Shown here one piece after another: positions 17,536 through 26,174 of a stretch of 64,000 nt of DNA. Positions within the stretch are counted from its first letter, which is position 1, and each line of letters begins with the position of its first letter. This DNA is from an uncultured Selenomonadales bacterium (lineage in GTDB: Bacteria > Bacillota > Clostridia > Christensenellales > QALW01): positions 1 to 64,000 of the forward strand of contig CAJKLB010000002.1 of the NCBI GenBank assembly GCA_905200615.1. The letters are read 5' to 3'. A program made the translations under genes and the position numbers. The notes under the pieces are model-generated. The model was not told the DNA's origin, ran no database searches, and saw nothing but the letters and a program-made list of their open reading frames with translations.

Positions 17536-18177
17536 TTAGTGCTTTTTATCCAGTGTGAATACAAGAGGCAGGAGTATGCCGCCGATGCTGTTGCCAAGAG
17601 TAACGGCCGCAAGGAACAGGAATGCTTTACCGGAAAAAAGTGTGGAGAGAGGAGACAGTGAAAAATACGCCATATCGGCAATACTGTGTTCAAATCCACA
17701 GAGAATAAAGACCGGAACACAGAATAGAATCCCGATGTGGCGGGCGGGTTTTTCCGCGTTTCGCTTAAAAACGTCAACGGCGGTAAACATCAAAATACCG
17801 CAGAAAACACCCAGAATAAGAGTGGAAAAAAAGTTTTGTTCCAGTTTGGTTTGTGCTAAGGTAAAAGCTTTATCTATTATGGCGCTGTTTCCCACGCTTT
17901 GGAAAGCAAGGCCTGAAAGGAATGTGCCGCATAGATTTCCAACCCAAACAGTGACGAGAAAGGCCGTCTTTTTCAGGGGAGTTTCGCCGGGATATACAAC
18001 ATAACCGATTTTACCCGTATAAAGATTCAAACCGAATTCACAAATCGTAAGCAATCCTACGGCAAATAAAACAGCTCCGGCTAATTTGCTTTCACAGGAA
18101 AGAAAGATAATGGCACCGATACTGATCATAATGCCAGCCATTAGAGATTTTAAAAAATCATTTAAAAAGTTTTTCAT
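17536..18177 (-). CDS. Formate/nitrite transporter family protein
   Basis: This 213-residue integral membrane protein has six predicted helices and the FNT hallmarks: VYPGETPLKK, WVGNLCGTFLSG and the pore histidine in CGFEHSIADM. FNT proteins are pentameric channels for formate, nitrite or hydrosulfide. It is shorter than FocA or NirC (about 260-285 residues), mainly at the N-terminus. The ATG at 18177 is chosen because a promoter TATAAT at 18203-18208 places transcription start near 18196, which rules out longer versions. It diverges from a WYL regulator. The substrate cannot be read from sequence; formate is plausible given fhs in the window. Confidence 0.8.
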   Translation of the reverse strand: MKNFLNDFLKSLMAGIMISIGAIIFLSCESKLAGAVLFAVGLLTICEFGLNLYTGKIGYVVYPGETPLKKTAFLVTVWVGNLCGTFLSGLAFQSVGNSAIIDKAFTLAQTKLEQNFFSTLILGVFCGILMFTAVDVFKRNAEKPARHIGILFCVPVFILCGFEHSIADMAYFSLSPLSTLFSGKAFLFLAAVTLGNSIGGILLPLVFTLDKKH

Positions 18178-18202
18178 AAGCAACCTCAATTCTTTTCTCA
18201 TT

Positions 18203-18231
18203 ATTATACAGGAAAAAAAGCATAGATACAA
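18203..18231 (-). promoter_or_regulatory. Promoter of the formate/nitrite transporter gene
   Basis: On the minus strand TTGTAT, a 17-base spacer and TATAAT are read. Confidence 0.7.
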
Positions 18232-18282
18232 CAAAAAAATCAAAAATACGTTAAAAATTTCTTTCACAAGGAAAGGAGAGTT

Positions 18283-19269
18283 ATGGCAAAAGTATCGGAA
18301 CAAAAATTAAAGATTCTGCATTTGTTGGATATTTTGCAAAAATATACAGACGAACAGCATCCTATCAGTATGCAGGAGTTGATTCATAAGTTGGAAATCA
18401 GAGGAATACAGGCTGAAAGAAAAAGTATTTACGATGATATCGCGGCCTTAAACGCCTATGGGTTGAAAGTGGAAAATCGCCGGGGGCCGCAGGGAGGATA
18501 TTTTCTTTGCGATCGTTTGTTTGAAATGCCGGAACTTAAACTTCTGGTAGATGCCGTGCAAGCGTCAAAATTTATTACGGTGAAAAAAAGCGAAGAATTA
18601 ATTAAGAAGCTGGAGAGCCTTACCAGCAAAAACAGAGCGGTAGAACTTCAGCATTCAGTGATTATGCGTGAGCGCATCAAAACCATGAATGAAAGCGTAT
18701 ATCATAATGTGGACAGTATTCAATGGGCTATTACGCAAAACGTGAAGGTTTCCTTTGCTTATTTTGATTGGAATATCAAAAAGCAGCGTCAATTCCGCAG
18801 AAATGGTCAGCGATACAAAGTGAGTCCTTGCGCTCTTACCTGGGATGATGAAAATTATTATTTGATTGCTTATGAGGATGAAACAAAGATGCTTAAGCAT
18901 TATCGGGTAGATAAAATGCAAAATATTATTGCCGAGCAGGAGGAGCGTCAAGGGATAGATCACAGTACACGCTTTGATATGGCGAAGTATTCTCGTAAAA
19001 TGTTCGGTATGTACAGCGGAGAAGTGACACGAATTAAGCTGCGATGCAGCAATAGCCTTATCGGTGTATTTTTAGATCGATTCGGTATGAATACAATTAT
19101 CACACCCGACGGCGATTTTTTTGAAATTATAATTGAAGCGGCGATAAGTCCGGTGTTTTTATCTTGGATTATACAGTTTGGCGACAAAGTAAAAATATTA
19201 AGTCCGTCATCTGTTGCGGAGGATTTGCAAAAACTGGCGCGGACGGTTTTGGATTTTTATACGGTATAA
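18283..19269 (+). CDS. WYL domain transcriptional regulator
   Basis: This 328-residue protein has an N-terminal winged helix (about 1-70; ISMQELIHKLEIRGI and ERKSIYDDIAALNAYG), a central WYL domain (about 140-225; VSFAYFDWN, YKVSPCALTWDDENYYLIAY) and a C-terminal WCX-like domain. WYL regulators sense small ligands or nucleic acids and control defence, stress or metabolism. AAGGAGAG precedes the ATG. It lies 105 bases from a divergent transporter gene and before the DUF1538-PII unit, which has a palindrome at its promoter. Both are candidate targets. Confidence 0.88.
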   Translation: MAKVSEQKLKILHLLDILQKYTDEQHPISMQELIHKLEIRGIQAERKSIYDDIAALNAYGLKVENRRGPQGGYFLCDRLFEMPELKLLVDAVQASKFITVKKSEELIKKLESLTSKNRAVELQHSVIMRERIKTMNESVYHNVDSIQWAITQNVKVSFAYFDWNIKKQRQFRRNGQRYKVSPCALTWDDENYYLIAYEDETKMLKHYRVDKMQNIIAEQEERQGIDHSTRFDMAKYSRKMFGMYSGEVTRIKLRCSNSLIGVFLDRFGMNTIITPDGDFFEIIIEAAISPVFLSWIIQFGDKVKILSPSSVAEDLQKLARTVLDFYTV

Positions 19270-19285
19270 TTTACACTCGTGTAAA
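19270..19285. promoter_or_regulatory. Perfect palindrome before the DUF1538 promoter
   Basis: TTTACAC-TC-GTGTAAA ends one base before the -35 hexamer of the DUF1538 promoter and begins within one base of the WYL stop codon. It is a likely regulator binding site. Confidence 0.6.
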
Positions 19286-19286
19286 C

Positions 19287-19316
19287 TTGACAGGTGTTAT
19301 CCGGATAGACTATACT
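19287..19316 (+). promoter_or_regulatory. Promoter of the DUF1538-PII operon
   Basis: TTGACA, an 18-base spacer and TATACT are read. The leader to the start codon is long, about 210 bases. Confidence 0.72.
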
Positions 19317-19531
19317 ATTTCCATAATAAAAAAATAAAAAGTTTTTTAAAAGAATTTTTTCCAAAGAAAGCTAGCGGAATGTTGACCGGGAAAGCTTTTT
19401 TACGCGGAGTCGTAAATATTTATGGGCTGAGAAAAGGCAAATAGAAAATGAATGATGTGCCAGCATCAAATCATATATTTCAGTAAGCGGTTTTTTATTA
19501 TACCGTTTTCATAGAAGCAGGGAGGATATTT

Positions 19532-21049
19532 GTGTTTAAGGCAAGGCAGAAACTGAAGGAAAAAATAGCAGAGTCACTCTCATCGGTGCTGCCCATAACG
19601 ATTATTGTATTTCTTTTGTGCGTTACGATTGCACCTGTGACCAATAACGTGTTAATGATGTTTTTGATCGGTGCGGCGATGTTGATTGTAGGCATGGGCT
19701 TTTTTACAATCGGAGTAGAAATGTCAATGACGCCGATTGGTGAAAATGTGGGAGCCACAATTACAAAATCAAAAAAAATATGGCTTGTTGCGTTTATCAG
19801 TTTTATTATCGGTGTTATTGTTACGGTTTCTGAACCGGATTTACAGGTGCTTGCCGAGCAAGTGCCTACCGTTCCTAATTTGGTGTTGATTCTTTCTGTC
19901 GCGGTGGGAGTGGGCCTGTTTCTTGTGATTGCTATGATGCGATCTATTTTCGGAATAGCGTTAAAATATTTGCTGACAGGATTATATGCATTAGTGTTCA
20001 TTCTTGCATTTTTTGCACCGCCGGATTTTTTAGCCGTCGCGTTTGATGCGGGAGGTGTTACCACCGGACCGATGACGGTACCGTTTATTATGGCGCTCGG
20101 CGTAGGTGTGGCTGCTATTCGGCGGGATAAACATGCCGCGGATGACAGTTTTGGCCTTGTAGCGCTTTCCTCCATTGGACCTGTTATTGCCGTGTTGATT
20201 TTAGGGATGCTTTACCGGCCGGATGGATCATATGGGGCTTCAATGGATATTTCCGCAGTGAATAATACACGGGAGTTAGGCCGGATTTTTGCACAAAACA
20301 CACCCAAGTATATGGCGGAAGTAGCGGTTTCGCTGCTTCCGGTAGCAATATTTTTCGGATTATTTCAGCTCATCGCTCGAAGCTTTTCTAAAAAAAGAGT
20401 AATAAAAATAATCATAGGTTTTTTCTATACTTATATTGGATTGGTATTATTTTTAACCGGTGCGAATGTAGGTTTTATGCCGGCAGGCAGCCTGATAGGA
20501 CGGCAGATAGCACTGCTGGAATATCAGTGGGTGCTTGTACCTATTGGGATGCTTATCGGGTATTTTATCGTTGCCGCTGAACCGGCGGTATATGTATTGA
20601 ATAAGCAAGTGGCGGAACTTACGGTGGGGGAAATCTCTGAGCGGGCGATGGGGATCAGTCTTTCCGCAGGGGTGGCTATATCCTTGGGACTTTCCATGAT
20701 ACGGGTGTTGACGGGAATTCCTATTTTGTATTTTTTGCTTCCCGGATACGGTATTGCTGTTTTTTTGACCTTCATTACGCCTAAAATTTTTACAGCCATT
20801 GCTTTTGATTCAGGCGGCGTTGCTTCCGGCACCATGACGTCTACTTTTTTATTATCGTTTGCTATGGGAGCGTGCGGTGCCGTGGGCGGAAATATTACAA
20901 CAGATGCTTTTGGACTTGTGGCATTGGTTGCGATGACGCCGCTTATCAGCATACAGATTCTCGGCGTTATTTATAAAATCAAGCAGAATAAAGCTCGCAA
21001 ACTTGCTGAGGCAGAGGTTCAGTTTGATGATGAAATTATTGAACTGTAA
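19532..21049 (+). CDS. DUF1538 membrane transporter, two repeated halves
   Basis: This 505-residue protein has about 12 membrane helices in two homologous halves. Each half carries the same signature: FDAGGVTTGPMTVPF followed by DDSFGLVALSSIGP in the first half, and FDSGGVASGTMTSTF followed by TDAFGLVALVAMTP in the second. DUF1538 proteins are membrane proteins. As I recall, a paired DUF1538 system (UmpAB) has been reported as a cation/proton antiporter, and here both partners would be in one chain. The GTG start follows GGGAGGA. The next gene encodes a PII-like protein that probably controls it. Cation exchange is an inference. Confidence 0.82.
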   Translation: MFKARQKLKEKIAESLSSVLPITIIVFLLCVTIAPVTNNVLMMFLIGAAMLIVGMGFFTIGVEMSMTPIGENVGATITKSKKIWLVAFISFIIGVIVTVSEPDLQVLAEQVPTVPNLVLILSVAVGVGLFLVIAMMRSIFGIALKYLLTGLYALVFILAFFAPPDFLAVAFDAGGVTTGPMTVPFIMALGVGVAAIRRDKHAADDSFGLVALSSIGPVIAVLILGMLYRPDGSYGASMDISAVNNTRELGRIFAQNTPKYMAEVAVSLLPVAIFFGLFQLIARSFSKKRVIKIIIGFFYTYIGLVLFLTGANVGFMPAGSLIGRQIALLEYQWVLVPIGMLIGYFIVAAEPAVYVLNKQVAELTVGEISERAMGISLSAGVAISLGLSMIRVLTGIPILYFLLPGYGIAVFLTFITPKIFTAIAFDSGGVASGTMTSTFLLSFAMGACGAVGGNITTDAFGLVALVAMTPLISIQILGVIYKIKQNKARKLAEAEVQFDDEIIEL

Positions 21050-21061
21050 GGGGGATACCTT

Positions 21062-21748
21062 GTGAATAAACCATATTTGCTTTTCACGATTGCGGAACGG
21101 TCACGCAGTGAAGAAATTGCGGCGGTATTTAAAGAATCGGTTCCTATGTTTTGGCAGATAAACGCCGAGGGAACGGCCAGTGGAGATATTCTTGATTATT
21201 TGGGGCTTGAAAAAACGGAGAAAAAAATTTATATTACGGTTTGCGGCTCCGGTACGGCAAAGGATATTTTAAACTGTCTTGTGCGGGATTTGATGATTGA
21301 TATACCCGGTAACGGGATTGCTTTTACCGTACCGCTGAGCAGTATCGGCGCCAGAAAAACGCTGGAGCTTGTGACGTTGGGACAGGATGAAATTGATAAG
21401 GAGGAGCAAGTTTTGAAGGGAACGGAATATGAAATTATTTTTGCAATTGCCAATCAAGAATATACGGAATTAGTAATGGAGGCGGCGCGTAAGGCAAACG
21501 CATCGGGCGGAACGGTGATTCATGCCAAGGGAACGCAGACGAAAGAAGCGGAAAAATTTTTGGGAATGACTCTTGCACAAGAGAAAGGAATTGTATTGAT
21601 TTTAACAAAAACCCAGGAAAAAAATGAAATCATGCAGACGATTCTGCGTGAGGCCGGCATGAAATCCAAAGCACAATCCTTGGTGTTTTCTTTACCGGTC
21701 ACAAAGGTTGTGGGCTTACGGGAAACCGTGAAAATTGAAGAAGTATAG
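21062..21748 (+). CDS. Tandem PII-like regulatory protein
   Basis: This 228-residue protein appears to have two PII-like ferredoxin-fold halves, about 1-105 and 115-228. They show similar strand-helix patterns (YLLFTIAERSRSEEIAAVF versus EIIFAIANQEYTELVMEAA) and matching PLSSIGA and PVTKVVG ends. In the second half ASGGTVIHAKGT resembles the PII T-loop start. Classical PII proteins are about 112 residues, so this is double length. PII proteins bind ATP, ADP and small effectors and control transporters. It starts 12 bases after the DUF1538 gene with GTG and an AAGGGGG site, so it is co-transcribed. The ligand is unknown. Confidence 0.75.
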   Translation: MNKPYLLFTIAERSRSEEIAAVFKESVPMFWQINAEGTASGDILDYLGLEKTEKKIYITVCGSGTAKDILNCLVRDLMIDIPGNGIAFTVPLSSIGARKTLELVTLGQDEIDKEEQVLKGTEYEIIFAIANQEYTELVMEAARKANASGGTVIHAKGTQTKEAEKFLGMTLAQEKGIVLILTKTQEKNEIMQTILREAGMKSKAQSLVFSLPVTKVVGLRETVKIEEV

Positions 21749-21757
21749 AACAATGTT

Positions 21758-21792
21758 CCGGCCTTCACCGTTGCGGTGAGGGCCGGATTTTT
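21758..21792 (+). terminator. Intrinsic terminator
   Basis: The stem CCGGCCTTCACC/GGTGAGGGCCGG has a small loop and is followed by a T-run, just after the PII-like gene. Confidence 0.85.
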
Positions 21793-21852
21793 ACGAAGGC
21801 CGGAAGAAAAGACAGCAGGGAAGCGGGAAGTCTTTTTGAGCCAGGGTATATT

Positions 21853-22761
21853 TTAAAACTTGCGGTAATGAGAAATATGCGCGGTATGATTTTTTGTGTA
21901 ATAATCCTCAAAAGAAATCGATCTTTTTTTTACATCTCTCAGACACATTGTACTGTCTTTGAGCAGATGTTCAAAGATATCCTTTTCAGAAAGCGTACAG
22001 AGAATATTTTCGTTTTGATCGGTAACGATAACAAAAAAATAACTGCTTCCGAAAAAACGGGAGGCTACCTCCATAAGACTGTCATTTTCGTGTGCTTTTA
22101 TCCACTTGACGGTATCCGCACTATACCATAATTTTTGCCGCCGATAGCCTTGATATCGGTTTTTTACTGCTTTTACGGATGCGGATGCTAAAAAAAGACC
22201 CATTACGGAAAAAGAACCGCTTTCATTTCCCGCTATTATGCCGTAAATGCTTGCCGCTAACAGAAGAAAAGAGAGACAAAGACTGACAATCATGCATCGC
22301 TTCCGTCCTTTTTGAAGACCCCAGGCACTGCAGAACAGACTCATGAGAATTCTTCCGCCATCGAGAGGATAGGCCGGAAGCAGATTAAACATGGCTACGG
22401 TATAAGAATATTTTATAAAATCATCCCACCGGGGCAATATACCGTATTCTGTGCCGGAAGCCCATAAAAAGCCGGTGAGAAGACTGGCCAGAGGACCGGC
22501 CGCGGCGATTATACCCTCATAAATATGGTTATCACCGATGCCTTCAATCTGCGCGGCTCCGCCAAAGGGATACAACTCGATACTCACCGTATGCAGGCGC
22601 AGAAGAAAAGCCACAAAACAATGGGCCGCTTCGTGCAGAAGCACAATGCAGGCTAAGGTAAGCGGCATACTGATATTTCCTGCTAATGCCCAAAGCAGAA
22701 TGCATCCTAACATTAAAAGATTGATTTTGATATCAATGCCGTGTACGGTAAAAAGCTTCAT
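21853..22761 (-). CDS. spoIVFB: Site-2 type M50 metalloprotease, SpoIVFB-like
   Basis: This 302-residue intramembrane zinc protease has the HEAAH motif (His 43, Glu 44, His 47) in a membrane helix and the third ligand in LLPAYPLDGGR (Asp 134). A C-terminal CBS-like domain (about 215-280) is present, as in SpoIVFB. In B. subtilis SpoIVFB cleaves pro-sigma K in the mother cell during sporulation. The start overlaps the upstream spoIVFA-like stop by four bases, as expected for partners. The order min-rodA-spoIVFA-spoIVFB supports the assignment. Confidence 0.88.
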   Translation of the reverse strand: MKLFTVHGIDIKINLLMLGCILLWALAGNISMPLTLACIVLLHEAAHCFVAFLLRLHTVSIELYPFGGAAQIEGIGDNHIYEGIIAAAGPLASLLTGFLWASGTEYGILPRWDDFIKYSYTVAMFNLLPAYPLDGGRILMSLFCSAWGLQKGRKRCMIVSLCLSFLLLAASIYGIIAGNESGSFSVMGLFLASASVKAVKNRYQGYRRQKLWYSADTVKWIKAHENDSLMEVASRFFGSSYFFVIVTDQNENILCTLSEKDIFEHLLKDSTMCLRDVKKRSISFEDYYTKNHTAHISHYRKF

Positions 22762-23303
22762 TCTTGAATATAATCCATAGGATTCAGCGCAACGCAGTTT
22801 TCGTACAGGCGATAGGTAAGAAGCCCGTCAACATAACCGATTACATCCCCTTGACGTACCTGTTTCCCTTCGCCTGTAAGAGAACCGCATCCGGTATAAA
22901 CGCTGAGTTTCCCGTCATTGTGGCGAAGTGTGATCCTGTTGCCGTCACAACTTTCTATTTGCCCGTCGGCTACGGCATAAACACCGTTAAAGCGATCACA
23001 TTCTATTTCAAGATACGTTTCGGTTACTGCGTCTACTTTGTGCAAATACCCATCTGCCGGCCGAATCAAACCGGTGACGGTTACATTGCTTCCGTTTACC
23101 TCCTGAGAAGTTTCTTCTCCCTGAACTAAAAAGACCTGACCGAGACTTTCTTTTATTTTAAAATCTTCTTCAATGCTCATGCTGATTCCCTGACGGAGAC
23201 GCTGCGCGGCCGTACCTTTGCCGAAAGCGATATACAACGCGGCGAAAAGAAGCAGTAAAATCACGGCGATGGCCGCCGTACGTTTTGTATATTTTTCAAA
23301 CAT
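22758..23303 (-). CDS. spoIVFA: SpoIVFA-like M23 domain protein
   Basis: This 181-residue protein has one N-terminal membrane helix (about 8-28) and a C-terminal degenerate M23/LytM domain (TLRHNDGKLSVYTGCG, KQVRQGDVIGYV). The usual M23 metal-binding His residues are missing, as in SpoIVFA. SpoIVFA tethers and inhibits SpoIVFB until a forespore signal arrives. GGGGG lies upstream of the ATG at 23303; the longer frame upstream has no homology. It overlaps the SpoIVFB gene. Confidence 0.82.
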   Translation of the reverse strand: MFEKYTKRTAAIAVILLLLFAALYIAFGKGTAAQRLRQGISMSIEEDFKIKESLGQVFLVQGEETSQEVNGSNVTVTGLIRPADGYLHKVDAVTETYLEIECDRFNGVYAVADGQIESCDGNRITLRHNDGKLSVYTGCGSLTGEGKQVRQGDVIGYVDGLLTYRLYENCVALNPMDYIQE

Positions 23304-23352
23304 AAAAATACCCCCATGCAAAATATATGCATCGGGGCAGGAGAAATGAATA

Positions 23353-24495
23353 TTATTTTCCTGTAAAAGGTTCAATGGGACGGTTCATACAAACACTTTC
23401 AACCAAACCGATACCGATCATGTTGGTCAAAAAGTTTGAGCCGCCGTAACTGATGAAAGGAAGGGGAATTCCGGTGATCGGCATAATACCGATTACCATG
23501 CCGATATTTTCAAAGATATGGAACATGTACATGGCCATAACGCCCATGATAATCATGGCGCCGTAGCGGTCAGGCGCTCTTCGCATCAGTATCCACATGC
23601 GTACTTCCATTGCCGCATAGAGCGCAATCAGAACAATTCCACCCAAAAGACCCAGGGATTCTCCAATGGCGGAAAAGATAAAATCTGTTTCTACTGCGGG
23701 AATATAGTCCATTTGCGTAATGGCATTATCGCCCAAAATACCTTTTCCGAAAAAGCCGCCGGAGCCTATGGCGATTTTTGAGTACCGCAGCTGTTCCACC
23801 TCATTGCCGGAAATAAAATTGATAATACGACTTTGCTGCTGCTCACCCATTAAAAACCATAACGCTACCGCGCCGGCCACACCGATACCGGCCATAATAC
23901 CGATATGTTTCCAACGGATGCCTCCGGCAAACATCATCATTAAAAAAATAAATACATATACCAATGAGGTGCCGATATCCATTTGTGTGAGAAGCGCGGC
24001 TAAAAAGAGAAGCATTACGCCGAAGCTTAGCCTGAGCTCCTTAAAGGAAGAAAGCTTTTCATGCATCGCAATTGTTTTTGCCAGCAGCAGAATCAGCCCC
24101 AGCTTACCTACTTCGGTTGCCTGAAAAGTGAAATCTTCACCGATAGCGATCCATCCGCGGGTGCCGCCGCGAACAGAACCGAAAAAAGAAGTATATACAA
24201 TCAGACCGATACATACCGTTAATACTACATACCATATTCGGGAATAAATGTGATAATCCAGCATGGCAACACAAGCCATGGCAACAAATCCGACGGCAAT
24301 CCATACCGCCTGCTTGATTACACTGGAGAGATTCAGGCGCGAAAGTGTTTCCAAAAACGTAGTTTCTTCACCGCCGGTGGAAGCGTCTGCTGTAGCCATT
24401 AAAATGGCAAGCAAACCGAAAAGGGAAATCACCGCGACAATAAGCAGTAAAATATACTCTATATTATGCAGTTTTCGTTTATCAAAAAGCCACAT
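23353..24495 (-). CDS. rodA: FtsW/RodA/SpoVE family glycosyltransferase, probably RodA
   Basis: This 380-residue protein has about ten membrane helices and SEDS family motifs, including FIFSAIGESLGLLGG, ITGIPLPFISYGGSN and the conserved GWIAIG segment. SEDS proteins polymerise peptidoglycan glycan strands with a class B penicillin-binding protein. RodA works in side-wall elongation. RodA is preferred over FtsW because of its neighbours (min genes, spoIVF) and its short length. AGGTTTTC precedes the ATG; the ribosome binding site is moderate. Confidence 0.88.
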   Translation of the reverse strand: MWLFDKRKLHNIEYILLLIVAVISLFGLLAILMATADASTGGEETTFLETLSRLNLSSVIKQAVWIAVGFVAMACVAMLDYHIYSRIWYVVLTVCIGLIVYTSFFGSVRGGTRGWIAIGEDFTFQATEVGKLGLILLLAKTIAMHEKLSSFKELRLSFGVMLLFLAALLTQMDIGTSLVYVFIFLMMMFAGGIRWKHIGIMAGIGVAGAVALWFLMGEQQQSRIINFISGNEVEQLRYSKIAIGSGGFFGKGILGDNAITQMDYIPAVETDFIFSAIGESLGLLGGIVLIALYAAMEVRMWILMRRAPDRYGAMIIMGVMAMYMFHIFENIGMVIGIMPITGIPLPFISYGGSNFLTNMIGIGLVESVCMNRPIEPFTGK

Positions 24496-24557
24496 AAGAA
24501 AACCTCAACATAAAAATATATTTTTATTTTACCACACTTTTATAAAAAATTCAATCT

Positions 24558-24818
24558 TTATGTTAAAAGTTCCTTGTAGGCAAGCACGGGCATTTTCGCA
24601 CAAAGATACGCGCCCGTGCCGGATCGCTCTATGGTAACGGAGATTCTCTCATAATCCGGCTCAATATATTTTACCGCTATGGCAATGATATCGGCCGACA
24701 TTCTCAGTAAAAATTCAGCCGAAACATTGGCACGGTCACGGGATACTACAGCCTGAAGACGCTGTTTTGCTACCTTTCGGCTGTTTGTACCGCTTTTTTT
24801 TCTAAAAAATCCAAACAT
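24558..24818 (-). CDS. minE: Cell division topological specificity factor MinE
   Basis: This 86-residue protein has the MinE layout: an N-terminal membrane-binding region MFGFFRKK, an anti-MinCD helix with KQRLQAVVSRDRA, and a topological domain (IIAIAVKYIEPDYERISV). MinE drives the pole-to-pole oscillation of MinD. The start is 24 bases after the minD stop and has AGGATAT upstream. Confidence 0.93.
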   Translation of the reverse strand: MFGFFRKKSGTNSRKVAKQRLQAVVSRDRANVSAEFLLRMSADIIAIAVKYIEPDYERISVTIERSGTGAYLCAKMPVLAYKELLT

Positions 24819-24842
24819 AAAAATATCCTCCGCAAAATAAAG

Positions 24843-25634
24843 TTAAACTGCTTTTTTTCCGAACAGTTTTTCCAAAATAATGCCCAATGCTGAGGGTATG
24901 TTTATGGGAATATTTTCGCCCATCAGCCGGCGGGCGATATTTTCATATTCTCTTCCTGCCAGACTTTTCGGCATGCTGATTACGGCTTCGCCCAGATTGG
25001 AGGCTTTTACAACCGCGGCGTCATCCAAAACCGCGCCGATTGCCTTTTGCCCTAAAATATCTTCTACGTCCTCTACGGCCAGCATATCCCCTTTACTTAC
25101 CATATCCGGTCGGATTCTGTTTACCACCAGCGAGGTGTGGGCGATTTCGCCGGCGGCCATTAAGCCGATTACTCTATCGGCATCGCGCACGGAAGAAACT
25201 TCCGGGGTGCAAACGACCAGAGCCTCGTCCGCGCCCGCAATAGCATTTTTAAATCCTTGTTCGATGCCGGCAGGGCAATCCAGTAAAATAAAATCATATT
25301 GATTGCGTAATTCACTTAAAAGATGCTTCATCTGCGCTTCGTTTACGGCGTTTTTATCTCTTGTCTGGCTGGCGGCCATTAAACTTAAATGCTCGTTTCG
25401 ACGATCCCGGATAATGGCTTGTTTGATTCGGCATTTATTCTCAATTACGTCTACTAAGTCAAACACGATGCGGTTTTCAAGTCCCAATACCGTATCTAAA
25501 TTACGGAGCCCGATATCGGTATCGATCAGAAGAACCTCTTTTCCGGCTTTTGCAAGAGCCGCGCCTATGTTTGCGCATGCCGTCGTTTTTCCTACGCCGC
25601 CCTTGCCGGATGTTACAACAATTACCCTTCCCAT
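24843..25634 (-). CDS. minD: Septum site-determining ATPase MinD
   Basis: This 263-residue protein has the deviant Walker A GKGGVGKTT at 10-18, the switch motif FILLDCPAGIE and a C-terminal amphipathic membrane-targeting helix (ILEKLFGKK). MinD binds the membrane as an ATP dimer and recruits MinC to block division away from mid-cell. AAGGGGAG precedes the ATG. It is the first gene of the unit. No minC is present within the 285-base gap upstream, which is unusual for this cluster. Confidence 0.95.
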   Translation of the reverse strand: MGRVIVVTSGKGGVGKTTACANIGAALAKAGKEVLLIDTDIGLRNLDTVLGLENRIVFDLVDVIENKCRIKQAIIRDRRNEHLSLMAASQTRDKNAVNEAQMKHLLSELRNQYDFILLDCPAGIEQGFKNAIAGADEALVVCTPEVSSVRDADRVIGLMAAGEIAHTSLVVNRIRPDMVSKGDMLAVEDVEDILGQKAIGAVLDDAAVVKASNLGEAVISMPKSLAGREYENIARRLMGENIPINIPSALGIILEKLFGKKAV

Positions 25635-25808
25635 AAAATAACTCCCCTTATTAAACTTTTCATTATTGAAAATATAAGAACCGCGGATTTCATTTTTTCC
25701 GGGCTCTATTATAATAGAATAAAATATGCCTGATTGAAATAGCTATTTTTGCCGAATCAGCACAGCTGACAAAACAAGTTCAAACAATACAAAAAATGCC
25801 CGGTAAAT

Positions 25809-25837
25809 TTGACAAAAATCATATTTAAATATATAAT
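25809..25837 (+). promoter_or_regulatory. Consensus promoter of DUF1858-rpiB
   Basis: TTGACA, exactly 17 bases and TATAAT are read, with a leader of about 75 bases. Confidence 0.88.
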
Positions 25838-25919
25838 AATCTTGGTTATAAAAGGATACATAATATATTATAAAATGCAGAAGAGTATTTTTATTTAAAA
25901 ATTTATAGGGGGAGTCTTT

Positions 25920-26174
25920 ATGAAACAGGCAACCAAGCAAAATACGATCGGTGAAATTTTGGCAATGAATCAAGAAGTACAAGCTCTTTTTTTAGGTCAT
26001 GGCATGTTTTGTGTTTCGTGTCCCAGCGCACAGAATGAAACGCTGGAGGAAGCATGTATGGTGCATAATATCGATGCCGATGCCCTTCTTGAATTGATTA
26101 ATAAGTTCCTTGCCGCCGATGACGAGCCGGAAAAAAATGAGGAAAAAAGATATGAAGATAGCAATCGGATGTGA
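25920..26174 (+). CDS. DUF1858 redox-disulfide protein
   Basis: This 84-residue protein matches the DUF1858 pattern: TIGEILAMNQEVQALFLGHGM followed by a Cys-x-x-Cys pair (Cys 31, Cys 34) and a helical C-terminal half (LEEACMVHNIDADALLELIN). It is related to a hybrid-cluster-protein-associated disulfide domain and is usually seen in anaerobes. Biochemical function is not known. GGGGGAG precedes the ATG. Its last codons overlap the start of rpiB by 23 bases. Confidence 0.85.
   Translation: MKQATKQNTIGEILAMNQEVQALFLGHGMFCVSCPSAQNETLEEACMVHNIDADALLELINKFLAADDEPEKNEEKRYEDSNRM

Noticed and set aside
18178..18303. Longer N-terminus for the formate/nitrite transporter
   Set aside because: It would begin before the promoter -10 element at 18203-18208, so the message could not contain it.
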